NCBI GenBank assembly: GCA_016185915.1
Contig: JACPMP010000139.1
Coordinates: 1-10,898, forward strand
Direction of reading: 5' to 3'
From: Candidatus Woesearchaeota archaeon
GTDB lineage: Archaea; Nanobdellota; Nanobdellia; Woesearchaeales; GW2011-AR4
DNA: 10,898 bases
The notes beneath the pieces are model-generated. The model saw only the letters and a program-made list of their open reading frames with translations, did no database searches and was not told where the DNA came from. Shown one piece after another: positions 6,127 to 10,898 of the stretch (position 1 is the first letter of the stretch; the number at the start of each line of letters is the position of its first letter). The translations under genes and the position numbers were made by a program.

Positions 6127-6134
6127 TTTATAAA
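6127..6134 (-). promoter_or_regulatory. Internal TATA box for coaBC-pok
   Basis: TTTATAAA, in CTTTATAAACC on the minus strand, is centred about 28 bases before the coaBC ATG at 6102 and just after the panB stop. This is the standard spacing for a leaderless archaeal transcript, so coaBC and pok can be transcribed separately from panB, and it supports the 6102 start. Confidence 0.55.
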
Positions 6135-6144
6135 GTTTGTTCAA

Positions 6145-6909
6145 TTAGTGGAATGAAAACTCATCACTCGGAAATTTTCCTTCTCTCACTTCCTTAGCAT
6201 ACTGCTCAAAGACCTTTCTCATTTCATTGCCGATTTCAGCGTATCTTTTCACAAACTTTGGCTTAAATGCATCAAACAATCCGAGAATATCATGGGTTAC
6301 TAAAACTTGACCATCACAATACATTCCAGCACCAATACCGATTGTTGGAATTGAAACTGTTTCTGTAATTTTTTTTGCTAAATTTGATGGAATGCACTCA
6401 AGAACCAAAGAAAAACATCCTGCTTTATCCATTAATTTCGCTTCTTCTAACAATTTTTTTGCGCTTTCCTCGTCTTTTCCTTGAACCTTAAAGTTTGTTA
6501 CAGTTTGTGGAGTCAATCCAATATGCCCCATAACATCAATTCCATTTTTAACGAGAAATTCAGCAATCTCTGGCTTTCTTTCAATCTTAACTGCATGAGC
6601 ACCAGCTTTTAACAGCAAATTAGCATTTTCTAATGCATCTTTCTCATTATCGTAAGTTCCGATTGGCATATCCCCAACAATTAATGCATTTTTTGCGCCC
6701 CTTGAAACCGCCTCTGTTGCCCTAATCATATCTTGCATTGTTACTTTTGTAGTATTCTCATAACCCAACACAACCATACCGAGAGAATCACCGATAAGGA
6801 TAATGTCGACTATTCCATCCATTAATTTAGCAGTCGGATAGTCATAAGCGGTGAGCATCACTATTTTTTGCTTTGATTTCATTGACTCGATTTGTTGTGT
6901 GGTTATCAT
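6145..6909 (-). CDS. panB: 3-methyl-2-oxobutanoate hydroxymethyltransferase (ketopantoate synthase)
   Basis: Transfers a hydroxymethyl group from 5,10-methylenetetrahydrofolate (or an archaeal pterin equivalent) to 2-ketoisovalerate, giving ketopantoate, the first committed step towards CoA. The 254-residue length is normal. Metal-binding residues are D41 in 'LIGDSLGMVVLGYENT', D80 in 'VGDMPIGTY' and E110 in 'AVKIE', with K108 beside it. 'MGHIGLTPQ' (127-135) and the catalytic E171 in 'LECIP' follow, then 'IGIGAG' (190-195). The ATG at 6909 gives the usual 'MITTQQIESMKSKQKIVMLTAYDYP' type N-terminus and sits about 28 bases after a TATA box. It is the first gene of the minus-strand CoA group; the reductase that makes pantoate is not nearby. 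Confidence 0.95.
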   Translation of the reverse strand: MITTQQIESMKSKQKIVMLTAYDYPTAKLMDGIVDIILIGDSLGMVVLGYENTTKVTMQDMIRATEAVSRGAKNALIVGDMPIGTYDNEKDALENANLLLKAGAHAVKIERKPEIAEFLVKNGIDVMGHIGLTPQTVTNFKVQGKDEESAKKLLEEAKLMDKAGCFSLVLECIPSNLAKKITETVSIPTIGIGAGMYCDGQVLVTHDILGLFDAFKPKFVKRYAEIGNEMRKVFEQYAKEVREGKFPSDEFSFH

Positions 6910-6930
6910 TGACAGAATTAATTTGGGTGT

Positions 6931-6943
6931 ATTTTTATATTTT
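6931..6943 (-). promoter_or_regulatory. TATA box of panB
   Basis: On the minus strand AAAATATAAAAAT is centred about 28 bases before the panB ATG, preceded by GGGC. There is no Shine-Dalgarno sequence before the start, so the transcript is probably leaderless. It lies between panB and the end of the toxin gene, so panB is independent of the toxin-antitoxin pair. Confidence 0.55.
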
Positions 6944-6995
6944 GCCCATAATAGTCTGGGGCGGACAGATAACTAAAGACAAAGTAGTGGGTAGT

Positions 6996-7403
6996 TTAGT
7001 CAAGAGTTTTGAGAAATTCTTTTGGCGAAGCTATTTTGATACCTCTAAAAGTCTTCAGATTTAGTAAATGGTTGTCTTGGCTTACAATAAAGTCTGCATT
7101 ACAGGCTACTGCACAATCCAGAATTTTATCGTCTTTTGGATCATCATTGATAACTTTAACAGATTCTTTTGGCTCAATTAAATGTGTAAAATAAAGCACA
7201 GCATTTACAATGTCATCAATTTCCTGTTTTTCGAGGTTAAAATCTCTAGTCAATACTTTTCTAATCTCATCAATTATGTAATTTGAAATGAAGACGACAA
7301 TCTCTTGATTTATTGCTTTCTTTACAACACTGTAAGGTTTGCCTTCCCAGAATACAGCAGAAATAAAGATATTTGTGTCAAAAACAACGATTGTTTTATT
7401 CAC
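6996..7403 (-). CDS. PIN-domain toxin of a VapBC-like pair
   Basis: A 135-residue PIN-domain protein, predicted Mg2+-dependent endoribonuclease toxin of the 'putative toxin component, PIN family' type. Acidic residues of the active site are D9 in 'VFDTNIFIS', E46 in 'YIIDEIRKVL', D92 in 'DPKDDKILDCA' and D110 in 'VSQDNHLL', so the nuclease looks intact. The start is a GTG at 7403, preceded by GAGGC eight bases upstream. It follows the AbrB-type antitoxin gene by ten bases on the same strand, the usual antitoxin-first order. Family members cleave RNA, and some target tRNA or rRNA; the target here is unknown. Confidence 0.88.
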   Translation of the reverse strand: MNKTIVVFDTNIFISAVFWEGKPYSVVKKAINQEIVVFISNYIIDEIRKVLTRDFNLEKQEIDDIVNAVLYFTHLIEPKESVKVINDDPKDDKILDCAVACNADFIVSQDNHLLNLKTFRGIKIASPKEFLKTLD

Positions 7404-7413
7404 TTTATGTGCC

Positions 7414-7662
7414 TCAAGCTTTATTGATTCTTTTAACGAAGTCTTCTTCTCTCCAGCCTTTCTTCTTAGCTAATTCTGTTCCCCATTTATGCACTTTTTC
7501 AAATACCTCATTAGCTTTTGGCACTTCTATTTTCTTTAGTATTAATGTGTCCTCTTTTCCAAATATAGCAAAATTAGTGCCTTCGTCTATTTTCATCTCC
7601 TCTCTTAGCTCTTTTGGCACTACAATCTGCCCTTTTGAAGACATAGTTATTATTTCAGCCAT
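7414..7662 (-). CDS. AbrB/MazE-like antitoxin of the PIN toxin
   Basis: An 82-residue protein with a SpoVT/AbrB swapped-hairpin domain at residues 3-45: 'ITMSSKGQIVVPKELREEM' is the hallmark. The C-terminal part (about 48-82) is charged and Trp-containing ('VHKWGTELAKKKGWREEDFV') and is the probable toxin-binding tail. Such antitoxins dimerise, bind their own promoter and neutralise the PIN partner. The ATG at 7662 has a good Shine-Dalgarno sequence, GGTGATGT at 7666-7673, and a TATA box 38 bases upstream, so unlike most genes here it has a short leader with a ribosome site. That fits a pair whose ratio is set by translation. Confidence 0.88.
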   Translation of the reverse strand: MAEIITMSSKGQIVVPKELREEMKIDEGTNFAIFGKEDTLILKKIEVPKANEVFEKVHKWGTELAKKKGWREEDFVKRINKA

Positions 7663-7665
7663 TTT

Positions 7666-7704
7666 ACATCACCAGTAAGAAAGTAAGCATAACCTACATA
7701 TAAA
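7666..7704 (-). promoter_or_regulatory. Promoter and ribosome binding site of the AbrB/PIN operon
   Basis: TTTATATG (minus strand, 7697-7704) is the TATA box. Transcription starting about 25 bases later leaves a leader of roughly 12 bases that contains GGTGATGT (7666-7673), complementary to the archaeal 16S rRNA 3' end. Confidence 0.5.
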
Positions 7705-7725
7705 CCTTTCGTTATGTACGCAAAA

Positions 7726-7830
7726 ATGGGCACGCAAAACTCTTAAATAAATTTAAAAGAACTCTCAAAAGAAATTGACGAATTAGCGAGGATGATTTAT
7801 TGGTTTATTGAGGTGGTGAAAGGAGATTAA
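7726..7830 (+). pseudogene. Possible decayed small gene with an in-frame stop
   Basis: Starting at an ATG at 7726 (or 7714), the frame reads a few codons, meets TAA at 7744-7746, and continues without further interruption as 'NLKELSKEIDELARMIYWFI' and 'EVVKGD' up to TAA at 7828-7830. The continuation looks like the end of a small helical protein rather than random translation. It ends in GGTGGTGAAAGGAG, a strong ribosome site, followed by TAATG that overlaps the next short frame. That is the arrangement of a two-gene operon such as a toxin-antitoxin module. The first gene appears broken by a stop and has no clear promoter. The family is not recognised. Together with the next entry it fills the roughly 300-base gap between the antitoxin and the membrane protein gene. 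Confidence 0.3.
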
Positions 7831-7953
7831 TGCTTACTTTTATTTTTAAAATTGGAATTCGTTTAATGTTCAATCGTTAATGGTGTTTTTATTATTGATG
7901 TAGAGAATGATTCGGAGATACTAAAACAAAAAGAAACTTATTTATATGAGTAA
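7830..7953 (+). pseudogene. Possible frameshifted remnant coupled to the preceding small ORF
   Basis: An ATG at 7830 overlaps the preceding stop (TAATG) and follows GGAG at a good distance, but the frame stops after 16 codons. Near that stop the frame beginning at 7867 opens and reads 'SIVNGVFIIDVENDSEILKQ', then 'KETYLYE' and TAA at 7951-7953. Joined across one shift at about 7867-7875, the two parts would make a protein of roughly 40 residues. The second part looks genuinely coding (hydrophobic strand, then a charged helix). The end overlaps the TATA box of the gene at 7971. What the intact protein was is unknown. Confidence 0.25.
7941..7948 (+). promoter_or_regulatory. TATA box of the membrane protein gene
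   Basis: TTTATATG is centred about 26 bases before the ATG at 7971 and preceded by AAAGAAACTTA, a plausible BRE. The spacing again implies leaderless transcription. Confidence 0.55.
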
Positions 7954-7970
7954 ATAAATGTGTTGAGATA

Positions 7971-8681
7971 ATGGCATTTGTAGAAAATATTGTAGTTACT
8001 CTCGTTTCGGTTGGTATTATTTCTGTATTTCTTTGGATTATCACAAAACTATTCAAACTAGAAAAACAAGATTATCTAAGAGCATTAGTTGTCAGCACTG
8101 TCTTCAGTTTAATTCGTTTCGCTGGTTTTTTTACAGAAAAATATAATTTTTATATCGGTATATTGGGTATAATTGTTTTAATCTTTTTGATTAAATACAT
8201 CTATGAAGTTTCATGGGGTCAAACAATTATCATATGGATCGCTACGGTACTACTAATTATGATTATTGGAGCGATAATTAGCTTAAGTGGTTTATTTTTG
8301 CTTAGAAGCAATGTACAAAGTGTGACAAAAGACGTTTCTGCAGTAAACCAACAAATAAAAGACTCATTAATATCATCGACTACTTCTATGAGTCTACGTT
8401 TTTCAGACATAGTGGTAGAACCAAATTCTAAAAGAATGTTAGAGGTTGCTGTAAAAAACAATAAAAATTCCAAGGCTGAATTTCTTATTAATGCAAAATG
8501 TAATAATAATGCACAGCTGGTATCTTCACGAACAGTGACACTAGAACCATCTCAAGTTGAAGTTGTTCAAATGGAAATTAATTCAAATGGAGTTACTCAA
8601 GGGAGCTATTTCTGCACTCTCAATGCTAAATCAGATAAAGGGGATAATTACGAAAAAGACATTTTTATTAATGTTGGGTGA
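7971..8681 (+). CDS. Uncharacterised four-helix membrane protein with a C-terminal beta domain
   Basis: A 236-residue protein with four predicted membrane helices in its first half: about 6-27, 37-54, 60-78 and 85-111. A short polar, Ser/Thr-rich linker with 'SVTKDVSAVNQQIKDSLISS' (117-136) may form a helix. Residues 141-236 look like a beta-sandwich with alternating hydrophobic strands ('SLRFSDIVVEPNSKRMLEVA', 'FLINAKC', 'TLEPSQVEVVQMEI', 'GSYFCTLNAKS'), similar in pattern to Ig-like or COG1470-type surface domains. Its only two cysteines, C177 and C215, are in adjacent predicted strands and could form a disulfide, so this domain is probably outside the cell. It may be a lineage-specific cell-surface protein. 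No enzymatic motif is visible and I do not recognise a family. It sits alone between the two toxin-antitoxin-like loci. Confidence 0.85.
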   Translation: MAFVENIVVTLVSVGIISVFLWIITKLFKLEKQDYLRALVVSTVFSLIRFAGFFTEKYNFYIGILGIIVLIFLIKYIYEVSWGQTIIIWIATVLLIMIIGAIISLSGLFLLRSNVQSVTKDVSAVNQQIKDSLISSTTSMSLRFSDIVVEPNSKRMLEVAVKNNKNSKAEFLINAKCNNNAQLVSSRTVTLEPSQVEVVQMEINSNGVTQGSYFCTLNAKSDKGDNYEKDIFINVG

Positions 8682-8765
8682 TAATAATCTGATAATTTTT
8701 AATGGCAGAAATTCTAATACTACAAAAATTGTTCGCCTAATAACCTAAACTTTCTTCCCATCCTG

Positions 8766-8840
8766 TCAAATTTCTATGAGATTCCTAACTTTTTCCTCGC
8801 CTTTAAAAAAATAAACATACGCAAAAATCCATAAAATCAT
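8766..8840 (-). CDS. Possible 24-codon mini-gene overlapping the HEPN gene end
   Basis: The HEPN stop is embedded in ATGA (8837-8840), and that ATG opens a frame of 24 codons ending in TGA at 8766-8768. The product has a hydrophobic aromatic start ('MILWIFAYVYFF') and a charged end ('KGEEKVRNLIEI'), like a one-helix membrane-associated peptide. The same ATGA overlap couples MNT to HEPN, so a third coupled gene is plausible. It is equally possible that this is a chance frame or the stub of a lost gene. No family is recognised. Confidence 0.25.
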   Translation of the reverse strand: MILWIFAYVYFFKGEEKVRNLIEI

Positions 8841-9208
8841 TCATTTTTTTGCTTTTTATTTTTCTGATTCTCAAGTTCTATCAGTATAGTGTCTATTTTT
8901 GGCTTTATCTCTGGCAGCCTTTCCTTGATAGTCTTCCACACAACTTCATAGTCAACTACAAAATAGGAATGGGTAATCTTGTCCCTCATTCTTGCCATGT
9001 CGCTCCAAGGCAATTCCTTGTATTTCTGCCTTATTTCGCTTGGGATATTTTTTGTAGCTTCGCCTATAATCTCAATCTTCCTTACTACAGCGCTGCTTGT
9101 TTTATCATCACTCACAAAATCATTGAAATTCATATCTTCAACAAATCTGTCAATTTGCTCGATACACTCTTTTATATCCTGAATAAATAATTTATACTCC
9201 CTTTTCAT
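8837..9208 (-). CDS. hepT: HEPN-domain toxin (HepT-like, DUF86)
   Basis: A 123-residue all-helical HEPN protein. The catalytic R-x4-H-x-Y motif is intact: R75, H80 and Y82 in 'MRDKITHSYF', with D76 in the polar position after the Arg. 'RKIEIIGEATKNIP' (43-56) and 'LPWSDMARMRDKI' (66-78) are typical of the DUF86/HepT group. In characterised pairs HepT is an RNase toxin, and the cognate MntA nucleotidyltransferase silences it by adding AMP to the active-site tyrosine. The gene overlaps the MNT stop by four bases (ATGA), so their synthesis is coupled. The tail (110-123) is Lys/Asn-rich and probably disordered. Confidence 0.9.
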   Translation of the reverse strand: MKREYKLFIQDIKECIEQIDRFVEDMNFNDFVSDDKTSSAVVRKIEIIGEATKNIPSEIRQKYKELPWSDMARMRDKITHSYFVVDYEVVWKTIKERLPEIKPKIDTILIELENQKNKKQKNE

Positions 9209-9498
9209 ACGATTTTCAACTCCCTCAATATGCTGTCTTTTAGCTCCTCCCTTATAGCCTGCTTTCTCACAAGGTCAACTTTCTTCCCCAATAGTGTTTG
9301 AAGCTTTCTTTCAAGCTCAATAAACTTAATCAAGTCTGGCACTTTATCAAAATCTACAAGAACATCTATGTCGCTTTTTCTTTTTGGATTTCCTTTTGCA
9401 AAAGAGCCGAATATGCCTATTTCCTTTACGCCATATTCCTGCTTCAATAATTTCTTATTGGATTTTATTGCCCGCTTTATTTGCATTAATTTTATCAT
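9205..9498 (-). CDS. mntA: MNT-domain nucleotidyltransferase antitoxin (MntA-like)
   Basis: A 97-residue minimal nucleotidyltransferase from the ATG at 9498. The fold signature is 'GIFGSFAKGNPKRKSDIDVL' (28-47): the GSFAKG loop, then D43 and D45 for two metal ligands, with D75 in 'KKVDLV' as the third acidic residue. In characterised systems this antitoxin AMPylates the HEPN toxin. The chosen start has AAGGTGGG (9503-9510) five bases upstream; reading from 9558 would add 20 Lys-rich residues with no ribosome site. A TTAAAAAA stretch (9533-9540, minus strand) could be the TATA box. It precedes and overlaps the HEPN gene by four bases, the standard operon order. Confidence 0.9.
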   Translation of the reverse strand: MIKLMQIKRAIKSNKKLLKQEYGVKEIGIFGSFAKGNPKRKSDIDVLVDFDKVPDLIKFIELERKLQTLLGKKVDLVRKQAIREELKDSILRELKIV

Positions 9499-9601
9499 TT
9501 CGCCCACCTTCCTGATATTAAGACTCGCCTTCTTTTTTAATCTTTTCATTTTGAGCATAGCGAAAAATGAAAGCTTAAAAATCTTTGATTTTTATTATTT
9601 T

Positions 9602-9736
9602 CTATTTTTTCCTTGAAAAATATTCCAGAAAAGGCTCGTCCACTTTTGGAGGCCTTCCTGCCTTGCCTTTCTTTGCTTCAGCAGCATATAAAACGCATTT
9701 CCTTAATGTGTTTGTAATCAATTCCTGCATTGTCAT
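9602..9736 (-). CDS. 44-residue basic protein coupled to deoxyhypusine synthase
   Basis: This gene runs from an ATG at 9736 to TAG at 9602-9604 and is easily missed because of its size. GAGGTT (9743-9748) lies six bases before the ATG and overlaps the stop codon of the deoxyhypusine synthase gene, so ribosomes finishing that gene would start here directly. The product begins with a helix ('MTMQELITNTLRKCVLYAAE', 1-20) and continues 'AKKGKAGRPPKVDEPFLEYF' (21-40), ending 'SRKK'. 'KAGRPPK' resembles an AT-hook core, suggesting nucleic-acid contact. A 'GKxG' string also resembles the lysine loop that deoxyhypusine synthase modifies in aIF5A, but the likeness is short. The single Cys14 is in the helix. 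No family is recognised. Confidence 0.6.
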   Translation of the reverse strand: MTMQELITNTLRKCVLYAAEAKKGKAGRPPKVDEPFLEYFSRKK

Positions 9737-9746
9737 AAAATTAACC

Positions 9747-10664
9747 TCACTTTATCCTTTCCTTCAATGCACAAAAAATAATCGGCATTGCTATTGTTGC
9801 ATCGCAGATTAAGTCAACAAACTTTGCTTTTGGGTTTAGCTTGCCCCATGATATTCCTTCCTTCAGTTCTGCTCCAGAACTGCCACCTGGCTCAGGCCTG
9901 TCCATTGTGACTTGCACCCCATAAGAAGCAGATTTCGGTACGAGCTGCATTGCTTGCTGTATATAATTTTTTGGAACTCCGCCGCCAAAATAAATTACCC
10001 CTGCTTTTTTTGCAGTCCATGCAACGTCAATTATCTCTTTTAAGTCTTCAAAAGTTCTTGTTTCAATGTTCCTGCCTTTTGCTAATTGCCCCCAAATCAT
10101 CAAGCCAATGCCAGAATCTGATATTGCAGGGCAGAATATTGGGATTTTATTTTCAAAACATGCCTTTAATATTGATTTTTTTGGAGTTAATTTGCCAAGT
10201 TCCCATAAAAATTCTTTAATTGATTTTTTGTCTTTTATTATTTCAAAGTTTTTGTTAATAAAGTCTTCCATTCCTTCATATACTTTGTTTGGCATATAAG
10301 ACTCATATATCCTATCAAATCCTTTTTTATGTAATTCTTCGTCATCAGCATCTGCACTCCCTTGATAATGCCTATAGCCAAGTGCCTCTCCCAAGTCATG
10401 AGTTAAAGTAGCGCCTGTTGTGACAACAACATCAACCCATTTGCTCTCTATTGCATCAATTATTATTTCCCTCATTCCACCAGGAACCAAAGGACCTGCT
10501 AAACCAAGAAAAACCTTGCAGTCTTTGTCTGTAATCATTGCCTCACAAATGTTAACTGCTTTTGCTAATCTTCCTGCCCCTAGGACACCTGTTAAATTCA
10601 TTTGCTCTACTAGTCCATTGACATTCATTGCTTTTTTTAATTTTATATGGGCAACTGGCTTCAT
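9747..10664 (-). CDS. dys: Deoxyhypusine synthase
   Basis: Transfers the aminobutyl group of spermidine to one lysine of translation factor aIF5A, using NAD; this is the first step of hypusine formation and normally essential in archaea. Family motifs are present in order: 'GVLGAGRLAKA' (26-36), 'VTTGATLTHDLGEAL' (81-95) in the NAD site, 'PAISDSGIG' (179-187), 'IYFGGGVPKN' (224-233), and 'MDRPEPGGSSGAELKEGISW' (254-273) leading to the catalytic K275 in 'SWGK', equivalent to the human active-site lysine 329. The 305-residue length and ATG at 10664 fit the archaeal enzymes. Some relatives use other substrates such as agmatine or putrescine; the intact 'SGA...SWGK' block favours true deoxyhypusine synthase. 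It is followed immediately by the coupled 44-residue gene. Confidence 0.93.
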   Translation of the reverse strand: MKPVAHIKLKKAMNVNGLVEQMNLTGVLGAGRLAKAVNICEAMITDKDCKVFLGLAGPLVPGGMREIIIDAIESKWVDVVVTTGATLTHDLGEALGYRHYQGSADADDEELHKKGFDRIYESYMPNKVYEGMEDFINKNFEIIKDKKSIKEFLWELGKLTPKKSILKACFENKIPIFCPAISDSGIGLMIWGQLAKGRNIETRTFEDLKEIIDVAWTAKKAGVIYFGGGVPKNYIQQAMQLVPKSASYGVQVTMDRPEPGGSSGAELKEGISWGKLNPKAKFVDLICDATIAMPIIFCALKERIK

Positions 10665-10692
10665 TTTTTGATTTTTTATTTTGTCATTATTG

Positions 10693-10702
10693 ATTTTATT
10701 TA
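10693..10702 (-). promoter_or_regulatory. Candidate TATA box of deoxyhypusine synthase
   Basis: On the minus strand TAAATAAAAT is centred about 34 bases before the ATG at 10664, which would leave a leader of about eight bases. The region is uniformly A+T-rich, and GATATAAAAG near 10738-10747 is an alternative, so the choice is uncertain. Confidence 0.3.
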
Positions 10703-10881
10703 ATGTTTTTAATTGATGTGAAATTAATGTTGTTGATTATCTTTTATATCTAACATAACGCATTAATATTCAAAAAACAATAAAAATAATTTATCAAATT
10801 ATAAAAACCCTATAAAAGAATTCAATATCTATACTCCTTTATTTCTAACAGTATCCATAGCACTCAGTAAACACAATAATT

Positions 10882-10889
10882 ATTTAAAT
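10882..10889 (-). promoter_or_regulatory. Well-formed promoter at the right edge, reading leftward with little coding beyond it
   Basis: On the minus strand GGGAAGATTTAAAT presents the same AGATTTAAAT string as the promoters at 1695 and 3205. An ATG at 10858 lies at the leaderless distance (about 27 bases) but opens only nine codons before TAG. The rest of 10665-10857 has no credible coding frame, tRNA or repeat. Either a short untranslated RNA or leader of deoxyhypusine synthase is transcribed, or the ATTTAAAT box, being palindromic, serves a plus-strand gene beyond the window. Confidence 0.3.
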
Positions 10890-10898
10890 CTTCCCAAA

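Noticed and set aside
6873..7064. 63-codon plus-strand frame across the panB promoter
   Set aside because: It spans the start of panB, its TATA box and the end of the toxin gene on the opposite strand; its content follows from those genes.
8702..8740. 12-codon frame ('MAEILILQKLFA') after the membrane protein gene
   Set aside because: Too short, no ribosome site or promoter; could be chance.
8849..9190. 113-codon plus-strand frame antisense to the HEPN gene
   Set aside because: It is the mirror of a well-supported HEPN coding frame; the composition is Leu/Phe-rich as expected for antisense of Lys/Glu-rich sequence, and it has no promoter of its own.
9499..9558. N-terminal extension of the MNT protein
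   Set aside because: The ATG at 9498 has AAGGTGGG at the right distance; the extension is Lys-rich and has no ribosome site.
9544..9572. Nine-base inverted repeat TTTCATTTT/AAAATGAAA
   Set aside because: A+T-only apart from one base per arm, with no T tract at a terminator position; common by chance in this composition.

Overview
The window looks like chromosomal DNA from an A+T-rich archaeon. Three things point that way. First, it encodes the archaea-specific route to coenzyme A (pantoate kinase and phosphopantothenate synthetase) and a deoxyhypusine synthase. Second, most start codons lie about 26-31 bases downstream of a TATA box such as ATTTAAAT or TTTATAAA, which is archaeal leaderless-type promoter geometry. 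Third, genes with a leader use GGTG-type Shine-Dalgarno sequences. Very low G+C and many small genes would fit a DPANN-type lineage, but the lineage cannot be fixed from this sequence.

Layout. Bases 1-180 hold the start of a PadR-family regulator running off the left edge. Bases 181-567 hold operator-like palindromes, one possible 32-codon ORF and a strong bidirectional terminator-like hairpin. Bases 568-1684 are a divergent nitroreductase / PadR pair separated by two palindromes of the same type as those upstream of the first regulator. Next come a HAD phosphatase (1730-2386) and, convergent with it, phosphopantothenate synthetase. A cysteine-free orphan gene on the other strand (3240-4010) separates that enzyme from pantoate kinase, CoaBC and PanB (4023-6909, minus strand).

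From 6996 to 9498 the window becomes accessory: an AbrB/PIN toxin-antitoxin pair, a possible decayed two-gene operon, a four-helix membrane protein with an exported domain, and a HEPN/MNT (HepT-MntA type) pair followed by a possible third mini-gene overlapping it by ATGA. The right end holds deoxyhypusine synthase with a tightly coupled 44-residue basic protein, then a sparse A+T-rich stretch with one well-formed promoter near the edge.

How the genes work together. PanB makes ketopantoate. After reduction by an enzyme not encoded here, pantoate kinase makes 4-phosphopantoate, phosphopantothenate synthetase joins it to beta-alanine, and CoaBC adds cysteine and decarboxylates to 4'-phosphopantetheine. 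Ketopantoate reductase, the adenylyltransferase and dephospho-CoA kinase are absent from the window. The two PadR loci appear to share one operator type, ATATCG-N4-CGATAT, which suggests that the regulators cross-talk or are autoregulated paralogues. No tRNA, rRNA, CRISPR array or intact insertion sequence was recognised.
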